Of a stretch of DNA of 14,162 bases, positions 8,186-14,162 are shown piece after piece. Below the pieces are notes generated by a model. It saw only the letters and a program-made list of their open reading frames with translations. It was not told where the DNA came from and did no database searches. The number at the start of each line of letters is the position of its first letter. The stretch's first letter is position 1. Origin of the DNA: Candidatus Fonsibacter lacus (GTDB taxonomy: Bacteria; Pseudomonadota; Alphaproteobacteria; Pelagibacterales; Pelagibacteraceae). The position numbers and the translations under genes are program-made. The stretch spans positions 1 through 14,162 of the forward strand of contig RGRP01000012.1 of assembly GCA_010021145.1 (NCBI GenBank), read 5' to 3'.

Positions 8186-9197
8186 TTGGCTCTTTTTTTT
8201 TATAATCATCATAAGCCTTAACGATTTTAGAAACCAAAGGATGTCGCATCACGTCGTTATGATCAAAGTTTATGGTCTTAATTTCTGTAACATCTTTAAG
8301 AATTCTTGTAGTCTCATAAAGTCCTGACTCTTTTGATTTTGCTAAATCCACCTGCGATGGATCTCCATTGATTACCATGGTTGAATTATTACCAAGTCTA
8401 GTTAGAAACATTTTTATTTGAGTGAATGTTGCATTCTGAGCTTCATCTAATATGACAAATGAATCTTTAAGTGTTCTGCCTCGCATGAAAGCTAGCGGTG
8501 CAATTTCTATTATTCCCTCTTCTATTTTTCTTTGAATTTTTTCATATCCTAAAAGTTCATAAAGAGAATCGTAAAGAGGAATAAGATAAGGATCAATTTT
8601 ATCCTTCATATCTCCTGGTAAAAAACCTAAATTTTCTCCAGCCTCTACCGCTGGTCTTGATAGAATTATTTTTTTAACTCTATCTTCTAATAAAAAAGTA
8701 ACCGCGACTGCAACCGCTAAAAAGGTTTTTCCAGTTCCAGCGGGTCCTAGTGCCATTACAATTTTATGATTCTTTAAAGCATCTACGTAAATTTTTTGCT
8801 TTTCTGATCTTGGTAAAATTATTTTTTTTGATGTTTTGATTGCATCATTATCGTTATAGATTGAATTAGGATTTGCCTCGATTCTATTCATTTTAGTTAC
8901 GTCAAAAATTGTCTTTATGTCTTCTTTCTCGATACTGTTAGTATTCACAAATTTTGCAATAAGATTGTCCATAATTTGAACAACGGATTGCCTGTTACTT
9001 ATGTCACCTCTTACAATCATTAAGTTTCCTCTTAAATTAATTTTTGTATTAGTAATATTTTCTATTTCCTTAAGATTAGAGTCGAACTCGCCAATAATTT
9101 TGCTAAGAACTAAATTATTTTTTATATAGAAACTTAAATAATCATTATTTTTTTCAATAATTTCAATCTGTGAACTAGAAATTTTAGATATATTCAT
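8172..9197 (-). CDS. ybeZ: PhoH-family ATPase (YbeZ type)
   Basis: PhoH-like proteins are ATPases related to the N-terminal core of superfamily 1 helicases; YbeZ works with YbeY in RNA metabolism. The 341-residue product has an N-terminal KH-like region (about 15-85), then Walker A GPAGTGKT (151-158), the PAVEAGENLGFLPGD segment (182-196), Walker B VILDEAQN (248-255) and the downstream NGDPSQVDL (277-285). The start is the ATG at 9197, whose A is shared with the miaB stop (TGATG), a classic stop-start overlap for translational reinitiation. A TTG one codon upstream is also possible. The C-terminus ends in a lysine-rich tail coded over a run of nine A, within which ybeY signals lie. The gene appears complete. 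Confidence 0.94.
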   Translation of the reverse strand: MNISKISSSQIEIIEKNNDYLSFYIKNNLVLSKIIGEFDSNLKEIENITNTKINLRGNLMIVRGDISNRQSVVQIMDNLIAKFVNTNSIEKEDIKTIFDVTKMNRIEANPNSIYNDNDAIKTSKKIILPRSEKQKIYVDALKNHKIVMALGPAGTGKTFLAVAVAVTFLLEDRVKKIILSRPAVEAGENLGFLPGDMKDKIDPYLIPLYDSLYELLGYEKIQRKIEEGIIEIAPLAFMRGRTLKDSFVILDEAQNATFTQIKMFLTRLGNNSTMVINGDPSQVDLAKSKESGLYETTRILKDVTEIKTINFDHNDVMRHPLVSKIVKAYDDYKKKEPNGKS

Positions 9198-10534
9198 CAA
9201 ACGAACGCTTCTTCTTTTTGCAATACTCCAAAAAGATTTTTGCTATTGCACGAAGTAATTTCGATATCTACTAAATCTCCTGGATTGCAATTTTCAGAAT
9301 TAAAAAAAATAGAATGCATAAATTTACTTCTGCCAAAAAATTGGCCTGGAGTTTTAGTTTTATTCTCAATTAATATTTCAGTTTTTTTTCCTATTAATTG
9401 TTTGCTGTTTTTAATTTGAATATCACCTAATAAAGTCTGTAATTTTAATAATCGGTCTTTACATATATCTAAAGATATTTGATCTCGATCAACGGCTGGA
9501 GTACCTGGCCTTTGGCTATAAATAAATGAATAAGAACTAATAAAGTTTACTTTATTAATTATATTGAGGGTATCTTGAAAATCATTTTCTTCCTCACCTG
9601 GAAAACCAATTATAAAATCACTAGAAAATTCCATTTCTGAATTTACTTCTTTAAATTTTGCAATCAAATCTAAATAATATTCTCTTGTATGTTTTCTATT
9701 CATTAATTTTAAAATTTTATTAGAACCTGATTGAATAGGCAGATGTAATTGTGGCATTAATTTTTTTTGATACTTAAAAGCTTCGATTAATTCTTGATCC
9801 ATGTCATTTGGATGTGATGTGGTAAAACGTATTCGATGAATGGATTTAATTTTAGCAATTTCATCTATAAGTTTTGCAAGGTTATAGGTTTTATTTCCAT
9901 CAACAAATTTATAAGCACTAACATTTTGTCCAAGTAAAACAATTTCTCTAACGCCGTTATCAGATAATTTTTTTGCCTCATTTATAATACTGTTAAATGA
10001 TCTAGAAAATTCAGCGCCTCTTGTATAAGGAACTACGCAAAAAGAACAAAATTTATCGCAGCCTTCTTGGATCGTTAAAAATTCAGAAACTTTAGATTTT
10101 CTTGAAGATTTTAAATTATCTAAAGTGTCAAACTTTTCTATTAATTCAAAATTTATGTCGGAAAAATTTTCTTTTCTTTCTGAAAAATTTTTAATCTGTT
10201 CTGGCAGTCGGTGATAGGATTGTGGACCAACAACAATATCGACATAGTTAGTTCTTTTAAAAATCTCCTCCCCTTGTGCTTGTGCTATACATCCGGCCAA
10301 TACAAAAATGGGTTTCTTTTTAGATCGATTGAGTTTTTTAATCTTACCAATATCAGAATAAACTTTTTCCGTTGCTTTCTCTCTAATGTGGCAAGTGTTA
10401 AATATAATACAATCCACATCTGCTAAAGTTTCAGATCTTACAAAATTAACAGATTGCATTAAGTCAGATATTTTATCAGAATCGTACTCATTCATCTGAC
10501 AACCAAAAGTCTTTATATAAAATTTTTTAAACAA
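9197..10534 (-). CDS. miaB: tRNA-2-methylthio-N6-dimethylallyladenosine synthase MiaB
   Basis: MiaB is a radical-SAM methylthiotransferase with two 4Fe-4S clusters that converts i6A37 to ms2i6A37 in tRNAs reading UNN codons. The 445-residue protein has the UPF0004 domain with cysteines C12, C48 and C82, the radical SAM motif CDKFCSFC (C159, C163, C166), the GFPGE motif and a C-terminal TRAM domain (about 380-440). Length is normal. The start is TTG at 10534: it is immediately preceded by an in-frame TAA, and the first ATG (codon 14) lies after the essential C12, so a non-ATG start is required. An AGAG stretch lies upstream. It heads the miaB-phoH-ybeY-lnt-metK-trmB run, with its stop overlapping the phoH start. 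The fur/rimI genes often found upstream are absent. Confidence 0.95.
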   Translation of the reverse strand: MFKKFYIKTFGCQMNEYDSDKISDLMQSVNFVRSETLADVDCIIFNTCHIREKATEKVYSDIGKIKKLNRSKKKPIFVLAGCIAQAQGEEIFKRTNYVDIVVGPQSYHRLPEQIKNFSERKENFSDINFELIEKFDTLDNLKSSRKSKVSEFLTIQEGCDKFCSFCVVPYTRGAEFSRSFNSIINEAKKLSDNGVREIVLLGQNVSAYKFVDGNKTYNLAKLIDEIAKIKSIHRIRFTTSHPNDMDQELIEAFKYQKKLMPQLHLPIQSGSNKILKLMNRKHTREYYLDLIAKFKEVNSEMEFSSDFIIGFPGEEENDFQDTLNIINKVNFISSYSFIYSQRPGTPAVDRDQISLDICKDRLLKLQTLLGDIQIKNSKQLIGKKTEILIENKTKTPGQFFGRSKFMHSIFFNSENCNPGDLVDIEITSCNSKNLFGVLQKEEAFV

Positions 10535-10572
10535 TTATTTTAATCTCTAAATATTAGAAGGTCTGAAAGTAT

Positions 10573-10604
10573 AAAAAAAAACAAATAAATGAAATATATT
10601 TGTT
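10573..10604 (-). terminator. Probable weak intrinsic terminator after tsaB
   Basis: On the minus strand AACAAATA and TATTTGTT form an 8-bp stem (arms 10597-10604 and 10580-10587) around a 9-base loop, followed by a run of T (10573-10579, continuous with the end of the stem). The stem overlaps the tsaB stop codon and has one G-C pair, so it is thermodynamically weak, though the shape is right. It fills most of the 68-base gap between tsaB and miaB and would separate the two transcription units. Confidence 0.5.
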
Positions 10605-11151
10605 AGATATTTTCATAAATGGGGAATAATTTGCTATCAATAAAAAGTTTATTATCCAAAATATATTGAAGATTCTTAGATGTATATTTAGGTAATTTTG
10701 AAAATTTAACTATTTTATCACTATTTTTTTCTAAAGCGTTTTGCACGGTAAATTTTGAATAATAATCGTCACAATTTTTTAAATCCTTAATATAAAATCT
10801 ATTATTTACCTCTAAGGCAACTTTGTCATAACTTTGATTAGTAATTGTAGTTTTTAGAACTTGAAAATTGTTAAATCCAAGCACTTTTATTTCTTTAACT
10901 AAAGCAATACTTTTTATCGAAGATAAAATATTTCTAAGACCTACAAATCCGCCCGGTCCTAAATTAATCATAAAAAAATTTAACTTTTCTATTTTTAAAT
11001 TGTTTTCTTTAAAGAAATCTAAAAGAATATTTATAAAATTTTCACTATTTGAGAATTTATCTTTAACTAAAGTAAAGTCAGAATTGTTTTCCTTTACGAT
11101 TAGTATTAAACATCCAAGAGTAAAATCGATTGAACAAAAACGAGAATTCAT
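10603..11151 (-). CDS. tsaB: TsaB-like protein of tRNA t6A37 biosynthesis, divergent
   Basis: TsaB (YeaZ) is the non-catalytic ASKHA-fold partner of TsaD in threonylcarbamoyl-adenosine (t6A37) synthesis. The 182-residue product is shorter than E. coli TsaB (about 231) and divergent. Three features support the call: the N-terminal strand RFCSIDFTLG (4-13, compare LAIDTS), the signature GPGGFVGLR (65-73, usually GPGSFTGLR) and a PIYEN ending near 177-181 matching the usual PxYxR. The DARxGEVY segment is reduced to LEVNNRFY (113-120). I choose the ATG at 11151 because the family starts right before the first strand; an ATG at 11163 would add four residues. The start overlaps the divergent deacetylase start. 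A pseudo-functional or fast-evolving copy is possible, but the frame is open. Confidence 0.8.
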   Translation of the reverse strand: MNSRFCSIDFTLGCLILIVKENNSDFTLVKDKFSNSENFINILLDFFKENNLKIEKLNFFMINLGPGGFVGLRNILSSIKSIALVKEIKVLGFNNFQVLKTTITNQSYDKVALEVNNRFYIKDLKNCDDYYSKFTVQNALEKNSDKIVKFSKLPKYTSKNLQYILDNKLFIDSKLFPIYENI

Positions 11152-12202
11152 GGCTCCATTCATAAAAAGAATTATTTTAATTACCTTTTTAATAATTGCT
11201 AATCTTTCTGCAGTTAATTCTCAAGAATATCAAAATGAAAAAGGAATTATTGGATTAATGTATCATCGTTTTGAAGAAAATAAATATCCAACAACTAATG
11301 TTAGACTTAAAGAGTTTAACTTACAATTAGAAATTATTAATCAAAACAAGATTGAATTTATTTCAATTGATGAATTAAGAAAAATTCTTATTGAAAATAA
11401 AAGTTATGACTCTAAAAAAGTTTTAATTACAGTTGATGATGCTTTTAGATCTTTTTATGACAATGGTTGGAAAATATTAAAAGAAAGAAAAATACCTTTT
11501 ATACTTTTTTTTAATACACGAGAAGTCAGTGCGAATAACCCTAATTACATGACTTGGGACCAGGTGCGAGAAATTCATAATTCAAAGATTGGAACTATTG
11601 GCGGCCATAGTTTTTCTCATGAATATTTAATTAATAAATCTGAAAATGAAATAAGAGAGGATTTAGAAAAATCTCATAAAGATTTCTTAAGAGAATTGTC
11701 TTTTAGACCCAAATATTTTTCTTATCCATTTGGTGAATATAGCTCTGCTTTTAAAAAAATTGTAAAAGAATTTAATTATGAATTAGCTTTTGGACAACAT
11801 TCGGGTGTCATTGATAAATCAAAAGATTTATTTGAACTTCCACGTTATCCTGTAAATGAAAATTATGGAAAAGCGGAGAGATTTTTAACGTTATTAAATA
11901 CTAAACCTTTTCCTTTTAAATCTTTCAAACCTGAAAATAAATTTATTTCAAAATCAGAAAATCCTCCAAAAATTGAAATAGAGTTTTTTAAAGAAATGAG
12001 TAACTTAGAAAAAATTAATTGCTTTGCTAATGATGGTGGCGAATGGAGTAAAAAGAAAATATCTTTTATTGAAAAAAATTGGATTAGAATAAACTTGGAT
12101 AAAAAATTTACGACAAGAACGGGCAGAATTAATTGTTCTTTATTAGATAAAGATAACCAATGGCGCTGGTTGGGGTTTCAGTTTGTCGTTGATGGAAATT
12201 AG
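11150..12202 (+). CDS. Secreted polysaccharide deacetylase family protein
   Basis: The 350-residue product is probably exported and belongs to the NodB-like carbohydrate esterase 4 family, which deacetylates N-acetylated sugars in polysaccharides or peptidoglycan. A signal peptide is visible (basic MAPFIKR, then hydrophobic 8-20, likely cleavage near 22-24). Catalytic motifs follow: TVDDAF (94-99; motif 1, usually TFDDG, both aspartates kept), GGHSFSH (151-157; motif 2 with the H-x3-H metal pair), SYPFGEY (191-197; motif 3) and LPRYP (230-234). A further ~100 residues (about 255-350) look strand-rich and carry two cysteines (C291, C329) that could form a disulfide; I do not recognise this domain. 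The start at 11150 is the only ATG placing the signal peptide at the N-terminus; the frame runs further upstream but only over antisense of tsaB. Substrate unknown. Confidence 0.85.
   Translation: MAPFIKRIILITFLIIANLSAVNSQEYQNEKGIIGLMYHRFEENKYPTTNVRLKEFNLQLEIINQNKIEFISIDELRKILIENKSYDSKKVLITVDDAFRSFYDNGWKILKERKIPFILFFNTREVSANNPNYMTWDQVREIHNSKIGTIGGHSFSHEYLINKSENEIREDLEKSHKDFLRELSFRPKYFSYPFGEYSSAFKKIVKEFNYELAFGQHSGVIDKSKDLFELPRYPVNENYGKAERFLTLLNTKPFPFKSFKPENKFISKSENPPKIEIEFFKEMSNLEKINCFANDGGEWSKKKISFIEKNWIRINLDKKFTTRTGRINCSLLDKDNQWRWLGFQFVVDGN
11174..11202 (-). promoter_or_regulatory. Candidate promoter of tsaB inside the deacetylase signal-peptide codons
   Basis: The minus strand shows TTAGCA (11197-11202), a 17-base spacer and TAAAAT (11174-11179), giving 4/6 and 5/6 matches to the sigma-70 -35 and -10 consensus. 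A start of transcription about seven bases on would leave a leader of about 16 bases before the tsaB ATG at 11151. In such AT-rich DNA chance matches are common, so this is only a candidate, supported mainly by the lack of any intergenic space for a promoter. Confidence 0.3.
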
Positions 12203-13350
12203 ATCGACCCTGATCTTTTAATTAATAAATTTGCTTTATCAAAATCTTGCAATGAATTTTGCTCAATAATTTTCTTTAAACCAAGAACATAATCATCGCC
12301 TTTAATTGAATATTTATGAACGTATTTAATTAATTTTACTCCTGATATTGTTCCACTTAATCTTCCTGATCTTTGCTTAGCTCTTTCCATACGAAATTCT
12401 TCATAGAATGGGTGGGTATTTAAATTATTCTTGTAAGCACTCACTGCGTATCTGATTTGATTGAACTTTGAAACCTCATGTTTTTCGTCTTCACTTCGAT
12501 TTTCTGGCACCATCCCTTTATTTTCTTTCCATCCCCACTGACCAAATAAAGCATTACCTTCGATTGCAAAACGCGATGTACCCCAACCACTTTCGTAAGC
12601 CGCCTGTGCTATAGCTAATGATGGAGGAATAATATCCATTTTAACTAATAATTCTTTAACACTATTATTTTTAACTTTGTATTGTTGAAACTTCTCATTT
12701 AACCAATCAGCGTCTTTTTTAAAACTTTTTCTATTCATGATCGCTGTTAACTTTCTTCGATCAGCAATAATTTTTTCATTCTCTGATAAAACAATAGGCA
12801 ATAATATTTGTATAAAAATTCTTTTTCTTTGTTCAATATTATCTAATTCACTAATTCCTTCTGGAAATTTTGCCAAAAAGAAATTAGCAACTGGCTCTCC
12901 TTCTCTAACTTTTTCCAAATTATAGCCACTCTTCTCGAATAAATTAATGATACTCACTACTTGTTGAAAATCTAAACCTAATTTTTTCGAATCGTTTGTT
13001 AAAAAACTTTTCTTCAGCATCTGGTCAATGGTCGGATCGTTTGTTGAGTAAGCTTCTGTTTCATTATTAATAATTTTTCTTTTATCCGCTGTTGACTTAA
13101 ACAACTCCGGAACAAACGCAGTAAAAATAACTAAACTAACAATAATTGTATAAGGTAACATTTTTTTAAGATTTACTTTTTTAATTAAGAAAAAATAAAT
13201 TTTATTTATATTTTTTAAAATAAAAGACAAAAATACTAATGTTGGAGAAATTGTTTCAACGATATAACGGGAAAAACCATTATTTAAAATTGCTTCTCTT
13301 AATTTTTTAAAAAAATTAATTAATTTTTTATTAAAAATAAATTTTTCCAT
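12199..13350 (-). CDS. Bax-like membrane-anchored glucosaminidase
   Basis: The C-terminal half matches the Bax/FlgJ-type glucosaminidase family (GH73-like, PF01832), which cleaves the glycan strands of peptidoglycan. In the 383-residue product the domain spans about 210-365, with the likely catalytic Glu253 in AIAQAAYESGWGTSRFA (246-262), then GNALFGQWGW (265-274) and YAVSAYKNNLNTHPFYEEFR (301-320), all characteristic of Bax. A hydrophobic segment at about 65-83 should anchor it in the inner membrane with the enzyme in the periplasm. The first ~63 residues are basic with a second hydrophobic stretch (about 36-56); if the real start were Met64 the protein would be a simple type II anchor. It lies 11 bases after nfuA and its stop overlaps the convergent deacetylase stop by 4 bases. 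The exact substrate is not known. Confidence 0.85.
   Translation of the reverse strand: MEKFIFNKKLINFFKKLREAILNNGFSRYIVETISPTLVFLSFILKNINKIYFFLIKKVNLKKMLPYTIIVSLVIFTAFVPELFKSTADKRKIINNETEAYSTNDPTIDQMLKKSFLTNDSKKLGLDFQQVVSIINLFEKSGYNLEKVREGEPVANFFLAKFPEGISELDNIEQRKRIFIQILLPIVLSENEKIIADRRKLTAIMNRKSFKKDADWLNEKFQQYKVKNNSVKELLVKMDIIPPSLAIAQAAYESGWGTSRFAIEGNALFGQWGWKENKGMVPENRSEDEKHEVSKFNQIRYAVSAYKNNLNTHPFYEEFRMERAKQRSGRLSGTISGVKLIKYVHKYSIKGDDYVLGLKKIIEQNSLQDFDKANLLIKRSGSI
12201..12219 (+). terminator. Possible weak terminator after the deacetylase gene
   Basis: On the plus strand AGATC and GATCT (12201-12205 and 12212-12216) can pair around a 6-base loop, followed by TTT. The stem is only 5 bp and lies inside the 3' end of the convergent bax gene, so the match may be fortuitous. 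It is listed because it sits exactly at the deacetylase stop codon. Confidence 0.25.
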
Positions 13351-13361
13351 ATTAATTTAGA

Positions 13362-13901
13362 TTATAGACTTACAGCTCTAACGCTTTTTACTTCAGGCAC
13401 ATAATGAACGAGCATTCGTTCAACGCCTTGTTTTAAAGTTAATGTAGAAGAAGGACAGCCTGCACAGCTACCTTGTAATTCTACTTCAGCAACTCCATCC
13501 ACAAAAGATCTTAGACTAATATTGCCTCCATCCATTGCAACTGCAGGTCGGATTTTAAGCTCTAATACTTCTTCAATTTTTTTATATATCTCATCTTTGT
13601 TTTCACTTGTCTCTTTTTTTACAGTGATTATTTTAAAATTTTTAGGAAAATCATTTTTGATAATATTTTTAATTTCTTCCAGTATTTTCGCCCATTCTAA
13701 AGAGCTGTTCTTTTTAACAGAAATAAAATTAGACCCAAAAAAGACGAGTTCTGCTCCAAGCTCAAATATTTTTTGAACAAAGGGATATTCTTTAGCCTCA
13801 GATTGGCTTTTAAACTCAATAGAACCGTTTTGCACTAACTCTAAACCTAACACAAATTTTAATGTGTCCGGATTTGGGGTCTGCTGCACATCAATATTCA
13901 T
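13362..13901 (-). CDS. nfuA: Nfu-type iron-sulfur cluster scaffold/carrier protein
   Basis: Nfu proteins receive 4Fe-4S clusters and pass them to apo-enzymes. The 179-residue product has an N-terminal Nfu_N domain (about 1-90, starting with the diagnostic QQTPNPDTLKF at 6-16) and a C-terminal NifU-like domain (about 103-175) with the cluster-binding CAGC (C146, C149) inside VELQGSCAGCPSSTLTLKQGVE. This Nfu_N plus NifU arrangement is that of alphaproteobacteria and mitochondria, unlike E. coli NfuA with its A-type N-terminal domain. The start is the ATG at 13901. The upstream gap to the stress-protein gene is 73 bases; the downstream gap to bax is 11. In alphaproteobacteria nfu commonly neighbours a UspA gene and tsaB, as here. 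Radical-SAM MiaB, encoded nearby, is a plausible client. Confidence 0.95.
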   Translation of the reverse strand: MNIDVQQTPNPDTLKFVLGLELVQNGSIEFKSQSEAKEYPFVQKIFELGAELVFFGSNFISVKKNSSLEWAKILEEIKNIIKNDFPKNFKIITVKKETSENKDEIYKKIEEVLELKIRPAVAMDGGNISLRSFVDGVAEVELQGSCAGCPSSTLTLKQGVERMLVHYVPEVKSVRAVSL

Positions 13902-13974
13902 ATGTATATATTTAGTTAGTATGATTTGTTCTTAAAGTAATTACCATTTATAATAAGACTTATAATTCAATAGC
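13902..13974. other. 73-base intergenic gap between the stress-protein gene and nfuA
   Basis: This very AT-rich gap is the longest in the window. I see short inverted repeats such as ATAAG-A-CTTAT (about 13954-13964) but no G-C stem with a T-tract, and no pair of -35/-10 boxes with acceptable spacing. It may hold the nfuA promoter, but I cannot place it. Confidence 0.3.
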
Positions 13975-14162
13975 TTATATTAAATTATCAAGTTCCTTTT
14001 CAGAAATCTGGCCTGGAATTATCACTAATGGGACTGGCAAATCGTTCATTTTTTTTGATAAAGATTTAATAATTGGCCCTGGATCACTATCTGCTGAAGA
14101 TGCAAGTACAAGAAATCTTATACTTTTATCTTCTTTAAGAAATTTAATAATTTCATCAACTT
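13975..14162 (-). CDS. Universal stress protein family, C-terminal fragment (cut by window edge)
   Basis: The last 61 codons of a gene enter from the right edge (frame begins at 14160, stop TAA at 13975-13977). The translation contains IRFLVLASSADSDPGPII and PVPLVIIPGQIS. These fit the C-terminal half of alphaproteobacterial UspA-like proteins, which have a hydrophobic strand followed by a glycine/serine-rich nucleotide-binding turn and then a strand PVP(V/L)xIVPG. UspA-fold proteins bind ATP or AMP and respond to starvation and stress. The usual G-x2-G-x9-G(S/T) ATP motif is not clear in this fragment (A-S-S-A-D-S-D-P-G-P instead), so it may be a non-ATP-binding member. A UspA gene directly upstream of nfu is a recurrent alphaproteobacterial arrangement. 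The N-terminal part is outside the window. Confidence 0.7.
   Translation of the reverse strand, partial: VDEIIKFLKEDKSIRFLVLASSADSDPGPIIKSLSKKMNDLPVPLVIIPGQISEKELDNLI

Noticed and set aside
10535..10572. TAATAT (about 10547-10552) as a -10 box of a miaB promoter
   Set aside because: No -35-like hexamer lies at 16-18 bases; the nearest TTG-type match is more than 20 bases away, and in this AT-rich DNA a lone -10 match carries little weight.
10868..11149. Extended N-terminus of the deacetylase frame upstream of the ATG at 11150
   Set aside because: The open frame runs back to 10868, but this part is antisense to tsaB, and using it would bury an obvious signal peptide 94 residues inside the protein.
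12159..12177. Inverted repeat AACCA...TGGTT near the end of the deacetylase gene
   Set aside because: The arms pair for only 5 bp, no T-tract follows on either strand, and the segment codes for a conserved-looking tryptophan-rich stretch, so it is not a credible bax terminator.
13522..13776. Plus-strand open frame opposite nfuA
   Set aside because: It is antisense to the Nfu domains and its hydrophobic, Ser/Phe-rich translation is the usual complement of Lys/Glu-rich coding sequence.
1..14162. CRISPR array, transposon, phage, toxin-antitoxin, tRNA or rRNA gene, or an undescribed defence system
   Set aside because: No direct repeats with spacers, terminal inverted repeats, integrase/transposase motifs or RNA-gene signatures were seen; all coding space is accounted for by core housekeeping and envelope genes.

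Overview
The window is a strongly AT-rich (roughly 30% G+C by eye), densely packed piece of bacterial chromosome. Nearly all genes lie on the minus strand with gaps of a few bases or short overlaps. Gene content and order (universal stress protein, Nfu, TsaB, MiaB, PhoH, YbeY, Lnt, MetK, TrmB, NusA, IF2, RbfA, TruB) match the conserved alphaproteobacterial neighbourhood. Together with the low G+C, the Nfu_N-type scaffold protein and the compactness, this suggests a streamlined marine or freshwater alphaproteobacterium of the SAR11 (Pelagibacterales) kind. The assignment is by inference; no 16S gene is present.

Layout from the right edge, following minus-strand transcription: the C-terminal part of a UspA-family protein (13975-14162), the Fe-S scaffold nfuA (13362-13901) and a Bax-like membrane-anchored glucosaminidase (12199-13350). 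The only plus-strand gene, a secreted polysaccharide deacetylase (11150-12202), converges on bax with overlapping stops and diverges from tsaB with overlapping start codons. Then come tsaB (10603-11151), a weak terminator, and a tightly coupled run miaB-phoH-ybeY-lnt-metK-trmB (10534-4348) that ends at a clear intrinsic terminator (4297-4321). After this terminator follow nusA-infB-rbfA-truB (4280 to the left edge, where truB is cut at its catalytic aspartate).

The genes serve core functions. Four tRNA-modification enzymes are present: TsaB for t6A37, MiaB for ms2i6A37, TrmB for m7G46 and TruB for psi55. YbeY and RbfA handle rRNA and 30S maturation, IF2 translation initiation, and NusA transcription elongation and termination. 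MetK makes the SAM used by MiaB and TrmB in the same transcription unit. Lnt, Bax and the deacetylase act on the envelope, and Nfu delivers Fe-S clusters of the kind MiaB needs.

I found no CRISPR, mobile element, phage gene, rRNA or tRNA, and no undescribed multi-gene system. The observations most worth following are regulatory and architectural: an intrinsic terminator placed three bases upstream of the nusA ribosome-binding site, where rimP is usually found; the CATG overlap of two divergent start codons; TTG starts on two tRNA-modification genes; and the absence of rimP, ylxR, corC, rimI and fur from the positions they often occupy.
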